From the NCBI GenBank assembly GCA_005883585.1, contig VBFD01000109.1:1-64000 (forward strand): DNA of 64,000 nucleotides, in the 5' to 3' direction. A program made the position numbers and the translations under genes. Shown in pieces: positions 1 through 8,735 of this stretch (position 1 is its first letter; every line of letters begins with the position of its first letter). The stretch comes from UBA10449 sp005883585. GTDB lineage: Bacteria > Chloroflexota > Dormibacteria > Dormibacterales > Dormibacteraceae. The notes under the pieces are model-generated. The model ran no database searches. It had not been told where the DNA came from and was given only the letters and a program-made list of their open reading frames with translations.

Positions 1-1
1 C

Positions 2-1372
2 GACCTGACTCAGCTGCGGGGGCTCGGCTACGAAGTCACGTTCACAAGCGGATATGAGGTCCAGGAGAAGCTGAACCTCGAGGGTCGCGCCGCGGCCCGC
101 AAGCCGAAAAGCGCTTACGAGCAGCAGCTCGAGCTGCTGCAGGCGGTCGCGCAGGCTGTGGGCGGCGCGGGCCTGGGCGGGGACGGAACGGGCGGTGCGT
201 CGGTGCGTACCCGCGGCCGAACGAGGAGCCCCAGGCGCGCAGCCACCGGGACGAGGCCCATAGTCCTCATCCCGACCGGAGACGCCGACGCCGACTTCAT
301 CTACGCGACCGGATTCGCGGTCGAGACCGGCCTGTACATCAGCTTCGCGGCCGGCGATGACGTCCTGGTCGCCAGCGCGCTGGAGATCGATCGGGCTCGC
401 GCCCAGAGCAAGGTGACCAATGTGCTCCAGGACCGTGAAGCCTACCTCTACAAATCTTGGGCGCGCCTGGCGGCCAAGATGCTGCGCGAGAAGGGCATCG
501 GCGAAGCCCGGGTCTCACCGCGCATGCACGCTATCCAGCTGGAGGACTTGCGCGCCGCCGGGATCGATGTCGAGGTCGATCGAGACCTGTTTGTGGCCGA
601 GCGCCGGCACAAGTCGGCCGCCGAGGCTGAAGCCATTCGAGCCAGCCAGCGGGCCGCGGAGGCGGCTGTCGTCGAGGTCGTGCGCCAGCTCGCCGCGGCC
701 GAGATCAACGACGGAGTGTTGTGGTCAGACGGACGTCCGCTGACCTCGGAGCGGCTCTACGCCCGTGCGCAGCTTCTCCTGGGCGAGATGGGCTTCACCT
801 GCCCGGACATGATCATCGCCGGCTCGCCCGAGAACGCCCTGCCGCACTTCCGCGGCCAGGGGCCGATCCGAGCGAGCGCCCCGGTGATCATCGACGTCTT
901 TCCTGTCGGGCGGAGCAGCCACTACCACGGCGACCTCACGCGCACCATCGTTGTGGGCGATGTGCCCGACGAATTTCGGCGCATGCACGCCGCCACCGTG
1001 CAGGCGCTCGACGCGGGCGAGGAATCGATCCGCTCGGGTGTGCCGGGCAGGGATGTACATCTCGCGGTTTGCCAGGTCCTGGTCGACCGCGGTTTTGGAA
1101 CCACGTCGGCCGGCTATGAGGGTCCCGAAGGCGTGGCCAGGATGAACCACAGCACCGGCCACGGCGTTGGGCTTGATGTGCACGAAGAGCCGGCGCTTCG
1201 AGAGACCGCTGAAAGCCCGCTCCGAGACGGCGACGTCGTCACGGTAGAGCCCGGGCTATACAAGCTGGGACTCGGCGGAGTCCGCGTCGAAGACACGGGG
1301 ATGGTGACGGCCAGTGGATTCCAGAACTTCACGACCATCACGCGCAGCCTCGACCCCAAGGACTATCTGTGA
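2..1372 (+). CDS. M24 family metallopeptidase (Xaa-Pro aminopeptidase-like), 5' end open
   Basis: Cytosolic metallopeptidase of the creatinase/aminopeptidase P fold, expected to cleave X-Pro peptides. Metal-ligand motifs of the family are visible: the IIDVFP...HGDLTRT pair of aspartates, HSTGHGVGLDVHE with its histidine, and the two glutamates in TVEPGLY and RVEDTGMV. The family's usual N-terminus begins around base 260 (VLIPTGDADADFIYATGF). The frame stays open and codon-biased back to base 2, so the gene either has an N-terminal extension or is a fusion cut by the window edge. GTG codons at 158 and 203 are alternative starts. The stop overlaps the next ATG (TGATG), which suggests translational coupling. 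Confidence 0.85.
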   Translation, partial: DLTQLRGLGYEVTFTSGYEVQEKLNLEGRAAARKPKSAYEQQLELLQAVAQAVGGAGLGGDGTGGASVRTRGRTRSPRRAATGTRPIVLIPTGDADADFIYATGFAVETGLYISFAAGDDVLVASALEIDRARAQSKVTNVLQDREAYLYKSWARLAAKMLREKGIGEARVSPRMHAIQLEDLRAAGIDVEVDRDLFVAERRHKSAAEAEAIRASQRAAEAAVVEVVRQLAAAEINDGVLWSDGRPLTSERLYARAQLLLGEMGFTCPDMIIAGSPENALPHFRGQGPIRASAPVIIDVFPVGRSSHYHGDLTRTIVVGDVPDEFRRMHAATVQALDAGEESIRSGVPGRDVHLAVCQVLVDRGFGTTSAGYEGPEGVARMNHSTGHGVGLDVHEEPALRETAESPLRDGDVVTVEPGLYKLGLGGVRVEDTGMVTASGFQNFTTITRSLDPKDYL

Positions 1373-1833
1373 TGGGCGAGCTGCGCATCGAGCATGACGA
1401 CCAGCTCTCATCCGGCACCTGCTCACACTGCGGCGCCCCGTTCGAAAGCGTCATCGGGGTCATGTATGAAGACGACGACCCCATCGCGATCTACCGGGCC
1501 GACATCTTCGACCACTTCCACCGCGAGCCAGAACCGCGCGTCGTGCTGTCGATCGCGGTCGGCGACTGGAGCGACGGCACCGGCCGCGCGGACCGGTGCT
1601 CTGCGGCCATCGAGGCGTGGGCGGTCGGCGACCGGGTCCAGATGGCGTTCAGCGATCGCGCCGGCTCGACGTGGCAAGAGCTCGAGGTCGTGAGCTGGCA
1701 GCTGACCAGCCAGGAGGCGCACGCCGGCCCGCTGCGTGACGCGTTCCTGCGCCTCGCCGACCACATCGCTTACCAGGATCGCCGGCTCCGTCGCGCGCTC
1801 GCGCCGGTCGGACCTCGCACCCAGGGTTTGTAA
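1372..1833 (+). CDS. Hypothetical protein with one CxxC motif
   Basis: Unrecognised 153-residue acidic protein. The N-terminal part contains CSHCGAPF, which could form half of a zinc site, but no second cysteine pair follows. The middle is rich in Asp, Trp and Arg, and the C-terminus is a basic helix (YQDRRLRRAL). The ATG overlaps the stop of the M24 peptidase by one base, so the two are probably co-translated. There is no signal peptide or membrane segment, so it is probably cytosolic. No function is proposed. Confidence 0.7.
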   Translation: MGELRIEHDDQLSSGTCSHCGAPFESVIGVMYEDDDPIAIYRADIFDHFHREPEPRVVLSIAVGDWSDGTGRADRCSAAIEAWAVGDRVQMAFSDRAGSTWQELEVVSWQLTSQEAHAGPLRDAFLRLADHIAYQDRRLRRALAPVGPRTQGL

Positions 1834-1837
1834 ACCC
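1824..1837. promoter_or_regulatory. Palindrome upstream of the XRE regulator gene
   Basis: Perfect 14-bp inverted repeat GGGTTT-GT-AAACCC. It includes the stop codon of the upstream gene and lies 27 bases before the GTG of the helix-turn-helix gene at 1865. The position suits an operator for autoregulation; this is inference from location and symmetry only. Confidence 0.3.
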
Positions 1838-1864
1838 GGACTTTACATCCCGTAAGCTTCGTCA

Positions 1865-2479
1865 GTGCCCCGGCGAGAGACTCTCGGCGAGCGCATCCGC
1901 AGGCTCCGCCAGCAGCGGGGTCTGAGCCTGGCCAAGGTCAGCGGCGGCGACTTCAGCCGCGCGTTCCTGAACCAGGTCGAGCTGGGTCGCAGCCAGCCGT
2001 CGACGCGGGTTCTGCGGGTGATCGCCGGCCGGCTCGGCACCGAGGTTGACTTCCTGCTCGAGGGCAGGCCGCCGAACCTCGATCGCGAGCTGGCGTTGGA
2101 AAGGGCGCGTGTGCTTGTCGCCCGTGGCCAGCCGCGGCGCGCCCTGGCCGCCCTTGCCGAGGCCGCCGACGCGACCGACTGGCAGCTCCGCACGGATACG
2201 AGGCTGTGCCAGGCCGAGGCGCTGCGGGCGATCGGGAGCTCCGAGGAAGCCGACGCGATCCTTGCCGGGGAGAAGAAGGTCATCGCCGCCCACCGCGACG
2301 CCCATCGACTCGAACGCCTGCGCGCCCTGGAGCGCGGGCAACCCTTCTCGGTTGGGCGCGGGGACGTGGGGGCCGCGGTTCGCGTCCATCTCCGGCTGGC
2401 CGACCGCGCCCTCCGCGCGGCGAGAAGCAATGACGCGCTCGAGCACTACCGAGCCGCTCGTGTCCTCCTGGAGGCTTGA
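1865..2479 (+). CDS. XRE-family transcriptional regulator with helical C-terminal domain
   Basis: DNA-binding regulator. Residues 5-65 form a Cro/C1-type helix-turn-helix (LGERIRRLRQQRGLSLAKVS, then FLNQVELGRSQPS). The remaining 140 residues are Ala/Leu/Arg-rich paired helices resembling TPR repeats, an arrangement like RRNPP-type regulators that sense peptides or other ligands. It starts with GTG at 1865. It ends four bases from the convergent membrane protein at 2483. A 14-bp palindrome just upstream may be its own operator. The ligand and target genes are unknown. Confidence 0.8.
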   Translation: MPRRETLGERIRRLRQQRGLSLAKVSGGDFSRAFLNQVELGRSQPSTRVLRVIAGRLGTEVDFLLEGRPPNLDRELALERARVLVARGQPRRALAALAEAADATDWQLRTDTRLCQAEALRAIGSSEEADAILAGEKKVIAAHRDAHRLERLRALERGQPFSVGRGDVGAAVRVHLRLADRALRAARSNDALEHYRAARVLLEA

Positions 2480-2482
2480 CCC

Positions 2483-3175
2483 TTACAGCTGCGCGTTCGC
2501 CGGCGAGCTCCAGTTGAAGGCCGGCGGCGGGGTCGGCGTCGCCTCAGCTGAGATCACCAGGCTGATGACCTCATGCTTCGTCAACACGATCGACTTGGGG
2601 TCGCCGCTGAAGAGCTGCGGTCCTTTTCCATCACTGGCGTCGACGTAGACGTACAGCTTCTCGCCGGTGGCGAGAGTGAACGACGCGACGTGGGTGGCGT
2701 CGAACGGCACCGGGCCCAGTCCGCTGTTTCTCGACCATGTGTCCCAAACCGAAAGGAATTGACCCAGGGTGAACTTGTCGCCGACCGGCGACTCGATGTG
2801 AATGACATTCGGATAGGCCGAGTGCACATGCAACCAGTAGAAGCAGGTGGGCGCCGCCTCGCCGCCCTGGATGCCGATGCCCCCGGGCAACCTCACCTGC
2901 ACCCCGTCGTGGATGATCTGCAAGGCGGCGTGGTAGTGGACCTGCGTCTGCTCGAGCCGGTCACAGGGAACGCCGGCAACGCTCGGCGTCGGCGTCGGCC
3001 GGTTGTTGGCGTACGCATAGATGCCGAGCCCGATGGCCAGGGCGACCAGGATGGCCCCGACCGCGACCGGGAGCAAAGGGATGTCCGGGCCGGACTTGAC
3101 CTTTGGCGGCAAGCGGCGGCCGGACTTCGACTTGCTCCCCCGCTGGGGCGCCTTCGTACGCGTCGATGAGGCCAT
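2483..3175 (-). CDS. Membrane-anchored, histidine-rich extracytoplasmic protein
   Basis: Basic cytoplasmic N-terminus (about 35 residues), one membrane helix (about 37-57, LPVAVGAILVALAIG...), a Pro/Thr linker, then an exported domain of about 150 residues. That domain contains HYHAAL, a single conserved-looking CFYWLHVH stretch, VIHIESP and FTLGQFLSVW. The clustered histidines and two cysteines could bind a metal. I have the impression of a family found in Chloroflexi-like genomes, but I cannot name it. The ATG at 3175 is preferred over an upstream in-frame codon because the mature pattern starts with MASS plus basic residues. It is divergent from rpsF. Confidence 0.7.
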   Translation of the reverse strand: MASSTRTKAPQRGSKSKSGRRLPPKVKSGPDIPLLPVAVGAILVALAIGLGIYAYANNRPTPTPSVAGVPCDRLEQTQVHYHAALQIIHDGVQVRLPGGIGIQGGEAAPTCFYWLHVHSAYPNVIHIESPVGDKFTLGQFLSVWDTWSRNSGLGPVPFDATHVASFTLATGEKLYVYVDASDGKGPQLFSGDPKSIVLTKHEVISLVISAEATPTPPPAFNWSSPANAQL

Positions 3176-3272
3176 GCCTTGATAGAATACCGGCCTACCC
3201 TTTCTGGCCTCGGCCGGGAGGCATGCGCCCCCGTTTTGACCGCGGCCTGAACCCATAGGAAGGAGGTCCCCG

Positions 3273-3680
3273 TTGCGGGATTACGAAGTTCTGTACATCG
3301 TTCGCGCCGATCTGGATGACGACAAGGTCCAGGACGTGGTCAAACGCGTGAACACTCTGATCGAGCGGTCTGGTGGTACGGCCGAGCGCACCAACCTCTG
3401 GGGGAAGCGCAAGCTGGCCTACGAGGTCAAGCACCAGAAGGAGGGCTCATACGTCCTCCAGGATTTCAGCATCGGTCCCGAGCGCATTCCTGAGCTCGAG
3501 GCGGCGCTCAAGATCACCGAGGAGGTGCTCCGGCACCTGATCGTGCGCAAGCCGGAGAAAGCCGCGCCGGCCCCCGTCGTACCGCCGCCGCCGGCGGAGG
3601 TCGTCCTCGAGCCGATCGCAGTAGAAGCGGAGGTGCCGGCCGGTAGGTCGTCTGGCGTTCGAGAGGAGGAGGAGTCTTAG
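3273..3680 (+). CDS. rpsF: 30S ribosomal protein S6 (bS6)
   Basis: Primary rRNA-binding protein of the 30S platform that pairs with S18. The N-terminus RDYEVLYIVRADLDDD and the region TNLWGKRKLAYEVKHQKEGSY are characteristic. The first 95 residues are the usual S6 domain. A Pro/Ala/Val-rich tail of about 40 residues follows, longer than in E. coli. The start is TTG at 3273, chosen because a strong AGGAGG ribosome-binding site sits at about 3261-3266. It is first in an operon with ssb, which starts at the next base, and rpsR. Confidence 0.97.
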   Translation: MRDYEVLYIVRADLDDDKVQDVVKRVNTLIERSGGTAERTNLWGKRKLAYEVKHQKEGSYVLQDFSIGPERIPELEAALKITEEVLRHLIVRKPEKAAPAPVVPPPPAEVVLEPIAVEAEVPAGRSSGVREEEES

Positions 3681-4154
3681 ATGTCCAATCTCAACAAGGC
3701 GCTGCTCATCGGCCGGCTGACCAAGGATCCCGAGATGCGGTACACACCTAGCGGGACCGCAGTGACGAACTTCAGCATTGCCACGAACCGCTGGTCGACA
3801 GGGCCAGACGGCGAGCGGAAGGAGTTCACCGACTACCACAACATCGTCGCGTACCCGATCGGCAAACGGAACCTGGCCGAGACGGTCGCGCAGTACACGC
3901 GCAAGGGCGCGCTCGTTTTCGTCGAAGGCCGCATCCAGACACGTTCGTGGGAAGGCCAGGATGGGCAGAAAAGACGTGTGACCGAGATCATCGCCAACGA
4001 CGTGCAGTTCCTCGAGCCCCGTGGATCCGGCGGATCCGGTGGAGGCGGTGGAGGCGCTGCGGCCCCGTCGCGCGCCGGCGGCGCGACTCACGACGAAATT
4101 CCCGCTCCGGACGACGCGCCGCGCGACGTCGACCCGGACGACATTCCCTTTTAG
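3681..4154 (+). CDS. ssb: Single-stranded DNA-binding protein
   Basis: Binds single-stranded DNA as a tetramer in replication, recombination and repair. The OB fold covers residues 1-110 (NKALLIGRLTKDPEMRYTPSGTAVTNFSIATNR, VEGRIQTRSWEGQDGQKR, each a standard SSB motif). A Gly/Ala-rich linker follows, and the C-terminus DVDPDDIPF is the acidic tip that recruits repair and replication partners. It lies directly behind rpsF and ahead of rpsR, the conserved bacterial arrangement. Confidence 0.97.
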   Translation: MSNLNKALLIGRLTKDPEMRYTPSGTAVTNFSIATNRWSTGPDGERKEFTDYHNIVAYPIGKRNLAETVAQYTRKGALVFVEGRIQTRSWEGQDGQKRRVTEIIANDVQFLEPRGSGGSGGGGGGAAAPSRAGGATHDEIPAPDDAPRDVDPDDIPF

Positions 4155-4163
4155 GAGTCATAG

Positions 4164-4442
4164 ATGTCAGTCAATCGACCACAACGAGAATCGGGTGGTG
4201 GCGGCGGCGGTCCAAGAGGGCCGAAGCGCCAGCACCGCAAGGTGTGCGGCTTCTGCGTGGAAAAGGTCCAGTACATCGACTACAAGGAGATCTCGCGGCT
4301 TCGACGCTTCGTCAGCGACCGCGGGAAGATCCTGCCCCGACGCGTGACCGGCACTTGCGCCCGCCACCAGCGTCCGCTCACCACGGCGTTAGAGCGGGCG
4401 CGGGCCATCGCGCTCCTTCCGTACACGACCGAGTCGCATTAG
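4164..4442 (+). CDS. rpsR: 30S ribosomal protein S18 (bS18)
   Basis: Component of the 30S platform and partner of S6. The sequence contains VCGFCVEKVQYIDYKE and the conserved LRRFVSDRGKILPRRVTGTCARHQR. The four cysteines (CGFC plus a downstream TCARH) indicate the zinc-binding (C+) form of S18. The N-terminus is Gly-rich. It is last in the rpsF-ssb-rpsR operon; rplI, which follows in many bacteria, is absent here. Confidence 0.97.
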   Translation: MSVNRPQRESGGGGGGPRGPKRQHRKVCGFCVEKVQYIDYKEISRLRRFVSDRGKILPRRVTGTCARHQRPLTTALERARAIALLPYTTESH

Positions 4443-4490
4443 CCCAGTAGAATTCATGGCGCCGCCGCAGCCCGGTACTGGAGCGCGCCC

Positions 4491-5642
4491 ATGACCTTCT
4501 CGACTCAGCTTCGCATCCCCGGTCCGACCCCTCTCCCGGAGCGGGTCGTACGCAGCATGAACCGGCCCATGATCGACCACCGCGGACCAGAGTTCGCGAC
4601 GATCCTGGCCGAGATCACGGCTGGAGCGAAGCGCGTCTTCAAGACTTCGAACGACCTGCTGCTGCTCACTTCGTCGGGCACGGGCGGCCTCGAATCCGCC
4701 GTCGCGAACCTCGTGTCACCTGGCGATGAGGTCATCGTCGCCCTATGCGGCAACTTCGGCGAGCGCTTTGCCGCCCTCGCCGCAGCTTACGGCGCCGACG
4801 TCGTGCGGCTCGAGTTCGAGTGGGGCCAGCCAGTGGACCCGGACGACCTCGCGAAGGTCGTCGAGCGCCATCCCAACGCCAAGGTTGTCGTGCTCACGCA
4901 CAATGAAACGTCGACCGGGCTGACCAACCCTCTGCGCGAGCTCGCCCGCGTCGCCCATGAGGCCGGCCGGCTGGTCGTCGTCGACGGCGTCAGCTCCATC
5001 AGCTCGATCGCGATCGAGACCGATGCGTGGGGCATCGACGTCGCCGTCAGCGGCTCGCAGAAAGGCTGGATGGCTCCGCCGGGATTTTCGCTCGTCAGCG
5101 TCAGCGAACGCGCTTGGGCGCAGCAGGCCAAGGCGCGCTCGCCGCGCTTCTACTTCGACTGGAAGGAGGCGAAGGCGTGGGGCGAGAAGGGGATGACGCC
5201 TTTCACGCCCGCGGTGAGCGTCGCCTTCGCGCTTCAAGAGGGGCTGCGGATGCTCGAAGAGGAAGGCCTTGAGAACGTTTACGTGCGGCACGCGAAGCTC
5301 GCGCGCGCCACGCAATCAGGACTGCAGGCGATGGGCTTCCAGCTCTTCGCGCAAGAGGGCTACCGCTCGAACACGGTCACATCGGCGGTGCCGCCGCCCG
5401 GCGTCGACGTTGCGGCGCTGCGGAAGCTCCTCGACGAGAAGTACGGCGTCGTCATCGCCGGTGGGCAGGGAAAGATGACCGGCAAGATGATCCGCGTCGG
5501 ACACCTGGGCGCGGTCGCGGAAGGCGACGTCGTGCAGGTGCTGTGGTCGATCGAGCAGGCGCTTGAACAGATGGACCTGGCCCCTGCCGCGGGCCGCGCG
5601 GTGGCCGCCGCCACCGCTTCGCTGCAGAGCGTCCCGGCCTAG
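4491..5642 (+). CDS. Class V aminotransferase, probable serine-pathway transaminase
   Basis: PLP enzyme of fold type I, in the alanine-glyoxylate/serine-pyruvate aminotransferase group. IPGPTPLPERV at the N-terminus and TSSGTGGLESAVANL are typical. The PLP lysine is K191 in SGSQKGWMAPPG, and D165 in VVVDGVSS contacts the pyridine nitrogen. Lying eight bases before serA, it is likely to supply the phosphoserine (or serine) transaminase step of serine synthesis, because no separate serC is seen in the window. The length of 383 residues is normal for the family. The substrate assignment is inference from context. Confidence 0.88.
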   Translation: MTFSTQLRIPGPTPLPERVVRSMNRPMIDHRGPEFATILAEITAGAKRVFKTSNDLLLLTSSGTGGLESAVANLVSPGDEVIVALCGNFGERFAALAAAYGADVVRLEFEWGQPVDPDDLAKVVERHPNAKVVVLTHNETSTGLTNPLRELARVAHEAGRLVVVDGVSSISSIAIETDAWGIDVAVSGSQKGWMAPPGFSLVSVSERAWAQQAKARSPRFYFDWKEAKAWGEKGMTPFTPAVSVAFALQEGLRMLEEEGLENVYVRHAKLARATQSGLQAMGFQLFAQEGYRSNTVTSAVPPPGVDVAALRKLLDEKYGVVIAGGQGKMTGKMIRVGHLGAVAEGDVVQVLWSIEQALEQMDLAPAAGRAVAAATASLQSVPA

Positions 5643-5650
5643 CGTCTCAA

Positions 5651-7231
5651 TTGCCCCGGATCCTCGTGGCGGACCCGCTCGCCGAGGACGGCCTCGAGCG
5701 GCTGCGCCGTGCGGGCGACGTGACGGTGGTCAGCAAGCTCGCCGAGGCCGAGCTGATCAAGCGCATCCCTGAGTTCGACGCGCTGGTGGTCCGCAGCGAG
5801 ACCAAAGTGACCGCGCCCATCCTCGAGGCGGGTCGCCGCCTGCGAGTCGTTGGGCGTGCAGGGGTCGGGGTCGACAACATCGACGTGCCGGCCGCGACTC
5901 GCAAGGGCATCCTCGTCGTCAATGCGCCGCGAGGAAACATCGTCGCCGCCGCCGAGCACACGATCGCGCTTCTGTTCGCACTCGCGCGCTCGGTGCCCCA
6001 AGCCGATGCATCCGTCAAGCGAGGCGAGTGGACTCGATCGCTCTTCATCGGCACCGAGATCCGCGGCAAGACGCTCGGCGTCATCGGCCTCGGCAACGTC
6101 GGCTCGGAGGTCGCCAAGCGGGCGCACGGTTTGGAGATGGAGGTGCTGGCCTACGACCCCGTCGTGTCTGTCGAGCGCGCCGAGCTGTTCAACGTCGAGC
6201 TGGTGTCGCTGAAGGAGCTTCTCGGACGATCCGATTTCGTGACCGTCCACGTGCCCCTGGTCGACGCCAACCGTCACCTCATCGGCGCACCGGAGCTGGC
6301 GCTGCTCAAGCCGACCGCTCGTCTCATCAACACTGCGCGCGGCGGGATCGTGGACGAGATGGCCTTGTGCACGGCGCTCGAGTCGGGACGCCTGGCGGCG
6401 GCCGCGGCGGACGTGTTCGAGCACGAGCCGGCTGGGGATAGCCCGTTGTTCCGGCTCCCCAACTTCATCGCCACACCGCACATCGCCGCGTCCACTGTGG
6501 AGGCGCAGGCGTCGGTCGCGCTCGACGTGGCGGAAGAAGTCGCCGCGGTGCTCGCCGGGGACCTGCCGAGGTATGCGGTCAATGCTCCCGCGCTGCCTCC
6601 GGAGGAGCTTGCCTACCTGCGTCCATTCGCCTTGCTGACAGAGCGCCTCGCGTCGCTGCACAGCCAGCTCTTCGAAGGCAGGGTGGGCGCGATCGAGCTC
6701 GAGTTCGAGGGCGAGGTCGCCGAGCACGACGTCAACCTGCTCGTAGCGGCTGCGATCCGAGGCGTGCTGCAGCCCTTCACCGAAGACCGCATCAACGCGG
6801 TCAACGCACGGCTGATCGCGTCGAGCCGCGGCGTGAAGCTGGTCGAGCGCCGCAGCCCCGCGCATGGAAGCTACGCGAGCCTCGTCACACTACGCATGCA
6901 CGGCCACGAGCTCGCCGGCACTGTGCTGATGGGGGAGCCGCGCGCAGTTCGGATCGACTCGTTCCGGGTCGACCTCGTGCCTGAGGGGCGATTTCTGGTC
7001 AGCCGCCACGAGGACCGGCCGGGCGTGGTCGGCAGCTTCGGCACGATCCTGGGCCAGCACGACGTCAACATCGCGAGCATGCAGGTCGGTCGTGATGCGC
7101 CGCGCGCCAACGCGATGATGATCCTGGCCGTCGACGATCCGGTTGGCGCCGACGTCCTCGCGCGGCTGCGCGACGTAGCCGGCATGTCCGACCTTCGCTA
7201 CGTCGAGCTCGGGGGCCCGTCCGATAGCTGA
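5651..7231 (+). CDS. serA: D-3-phosphoglycerate dehydrogenase
   Basis: Catalyses the NAD-dependent oxidation of 3-phosphoglycerate, the first committed step of serine synthesis. The order is catalytic/substrate domain, Rossmann NAD domain (GKTLGVIGLGNVGSEVAKRA), the active-site region ARGGIVDE and the HIAAST histidine motif, then an intervening (ASB-like) domain, and a C-terminal ACT domain (VSRHEDRPGVVGSFGTILG) for serine feedback. At 526 residues it is the long type found in actinobacteria and Firmicutes. It starts with TTG at 5651. It is co-directional with the aminotransferase before it and the DUF1015 gene after it. Confidence 0.96.
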   Translation: MPRILVADPLAEDGLERLRRAGDVTVVSKLAEAELIKRIPEFDALVVRSETKVTAPILEAGRRLRVVGRAGVGVDNIDVPAATRKGILVVNAPRGNIVAAAEHTIALLFALARSVPQADASVKRGEWTRSLFIGTEIRGKTLGVIGLGNVGSEVAKRAHGLEMEVLAYDPVVSVERAELFNVELVSLKELLGRSDFVTVHVPLVDANRHLIGAPELALLKPTARLINTARGGIVDEMALCTALESGRLAAAAADVFEHEPAGDSPLFRLPNFIATPHIAASTVEAQASVALDVAEEVAAVLAGDLPRYAVNAPALPPEELAYLRPFALLTERLASLHSQLFEGRVGAIELEFEGEVAEHDVNLLVAAAIRGVLQPFTEDRINAVNARLIASSRGVKLVERRSPAHGSYASLVTLRMHGHELAGTVLMGEPRAVRIDSFRVDLVPEGRFLVSRHEDRPGVVGSFGTILGQHDVNIASMQVGRDAPRANAMMILAVDDPVGADVLARLRDVAGMSDLRYVELGGPSDS

Positions 7232-8372
7232 CGTAAGAGCACTCCCCGGAATCCGATACCGACTCGCAAGCGCCGGCAATTTGAGCACGCTCGTCGCACC
7301 GCCGTACGACGTGATCCCCGAGGGCGACCTGGCTCGATACGAGGCACTGTCCCCATTCAACGTCGTTCACGTCACTCGGCCAGGCAGCGATTACGAGCGG
7401 GCGGCTCGAACGTTCGAGGCATGGGAAAAGGACCGCATCCTCCAGGCCGACGAGCCTTCGATGTACGTCCACGAGGTGACGTTCAACGGGCGGCGGCGCC
7501 GTGACCTGATCGCGGCTCTGCGCCTGCAACCCTACGAAGACCGGGTCGTGCTGCCTCATGAGCGCACACACCGAGGCCCCAAGGAGGACAGGCTCGCGCT
7601 GATGCGGGCGACGCATGCGAGTCTCGAGCCACTCTGGTTCGTTTACGAAGGCCGCGCCAGCGGTCTAAAGCAAATCAACGAAGTCGTCAGCAAGCGGTCG
7701 CCGGCCGTCGCCTTTACGGGCCCGGAAAGCACCGAGCACCGGCTGTGGACGATCACCGACCGCGTCATTCACGCTGCCGTGCATGCCGCGTTCGAAGGCA
7801 TGCCGGTGCTCATCGCCGACGGGCACCATCGCTATGAGACGGCGCTCGCGTACGCGGAGGAGGTCGGCGGCCCCGAGGACGCCTCATCGCGCTTCACGCT
7901 TGCCCTCCTGACTGACATCGACGATCCAGGGCTGGAGGTGCTGCCCACACACCGGGTTCTGAAAGCCGGCGTCACAGTCACCGGCGGCGAGCAGATGCCG
8001 TCCCTGGACGCCACGCTGGCCGCGATTCGCAATCGAGTGGCCGTCGGCGCCTATCACGACCACCAGTTCCAGGTTCTGCCATTGGAAGGGGAGATGGCGC
8101 TGGTGGAGTTACACGAACAGGTGATCGACAACATTCTCGGCAAACGCAACCCGGAGGACTTCCTGATGTACACGCGCGACGCCGCCCAAGCGGTGCGCTG
8201 GGTGGACGAAGCGGCGGGAACCGGGGCCTTCTTTCTCGACACGCCCGACCTGAGGCAGGTTTTGAAGCTGGCCCAGGAGGGGAAGACACTTCCTCAGAAG
8301 AGCACTTACTTTTACCCCAAGCCGCCATCTGGGATGGTATTTCTCCGGCTCGAGCCAAACCGGCGGCTATAG
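7224..8372 (+). CDS. DUF1015 family protein, possible ATA start
   Basis: Carries the DUF1015 signatures STLVAPPYDVI, FNVVHVTRP, HERTHRGPKEDRL and IADGHHRYETAL. The biochemical role is not established. The family is repeatedly found beside serA-type genes, and a relationship to ParB/serine-kinase folds has been suggested, so a serine-linked role is plausible inference. The first ATG/GTG/TTG is TTG 7281, which would remove the expected N-terminal strand. In-frame bases 7224-7280 encode IADVRALPGIRYR, where relatives start M-A-x-I-R-P-F-R-G-I-R-Y, so ATA 7224 overlapping the serA stop may be the real start. Confidence 0.85.
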   Translation: MADVRALPGIRYRLASAGNLSTLVAPPYDVIPEGDLARYEALSPFNVVHVTRPGSDYERAARTFEAWEKDRILQADEPSMYVHEVTFNGRRRRDLIAALRLQPYEDRVVLPHERTHRGPKEDRLALMRATHASLEPLWFVYEGRASGLKQINEVVSKRSPAVAFTGPESTEHRLWTITDRVIHAAVHAAFEGMPVLIADGHHRYETALAYAEEVGGPEDASSRFTLALLTDIDDPGLEVLPTHRVLKAGVTVTGGEQMPSLDATLAAIRNRVAVGAYHDHQFQVLPLEGEMALVELHEQVIDNILGKRNPEDFLMYTRDAAQAVRWVDEAAGTGAFFLDTPDLRQVLKLAQEGKTLPQKSTYFYPKPPSGMVFLRLEPNRRL

Positions 8373-8399
8373 TTAGGAACCCCGAACAAGAACACAAAG

Positions 8400-8735
8400 A
8401 TGCCTATTTACGGTTATCGCTGCAGCAACTGCGGCCACGAATTCGAGATCCAGCAAAAGATCACCGACCAGCCGCTCAAGGCCTGCCCCAAGTGCGAGGG
8501 CAAACTGGCCAAGATCCTCTACCCGGTTGGAATCAGCTTCAAGGGCAGCGGGTTCTACACGACGGACTACAAGGGTTCCGGAAAGAGTTCCGACGGGTCG
8601 TCAGGGTCGTCGAGCGACGGCGCCGCCAAAGCGGATGGCGGCTCGGAGAGCAAGTCGGACACCAAGTCAGAGTCCAAGTCGGACACGAAGTCACCGTCGA
8701 AATCGGATTCCAAAACGGAGAAGAAGGCGTCCTAG
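8400..8735 (+). CDS. FmdB-type zinc ribbon protein
   Basis: Small putative regulatory protein. Residues 1-45 form the FmdB zinc ribbon: MPIYGYRCSNCGHEFE, then ACPKCEGKLAKIL. A GSGFYTTDYK segment typical of the family follows. The last 55 residues are Ser/Lys/Asp low-complexity repeats (KSDTKSESKSDTKS). It lies directly ahead of trxA, with the stop and ATG adjacent, so the two are probably co-transcribed. The cellular function of the family is unresolved. Confidence 0.9.
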   Translation: MPIYGYRCSNCGHEFEIQQKITDQPLKACPKCEGKLAKILYPVGISFKGSGFYTTDYKGSGKSSDGSSGSSSDGAAKADGGSESKSDTKSESKSDTKSPSKSDSKTEKKAS

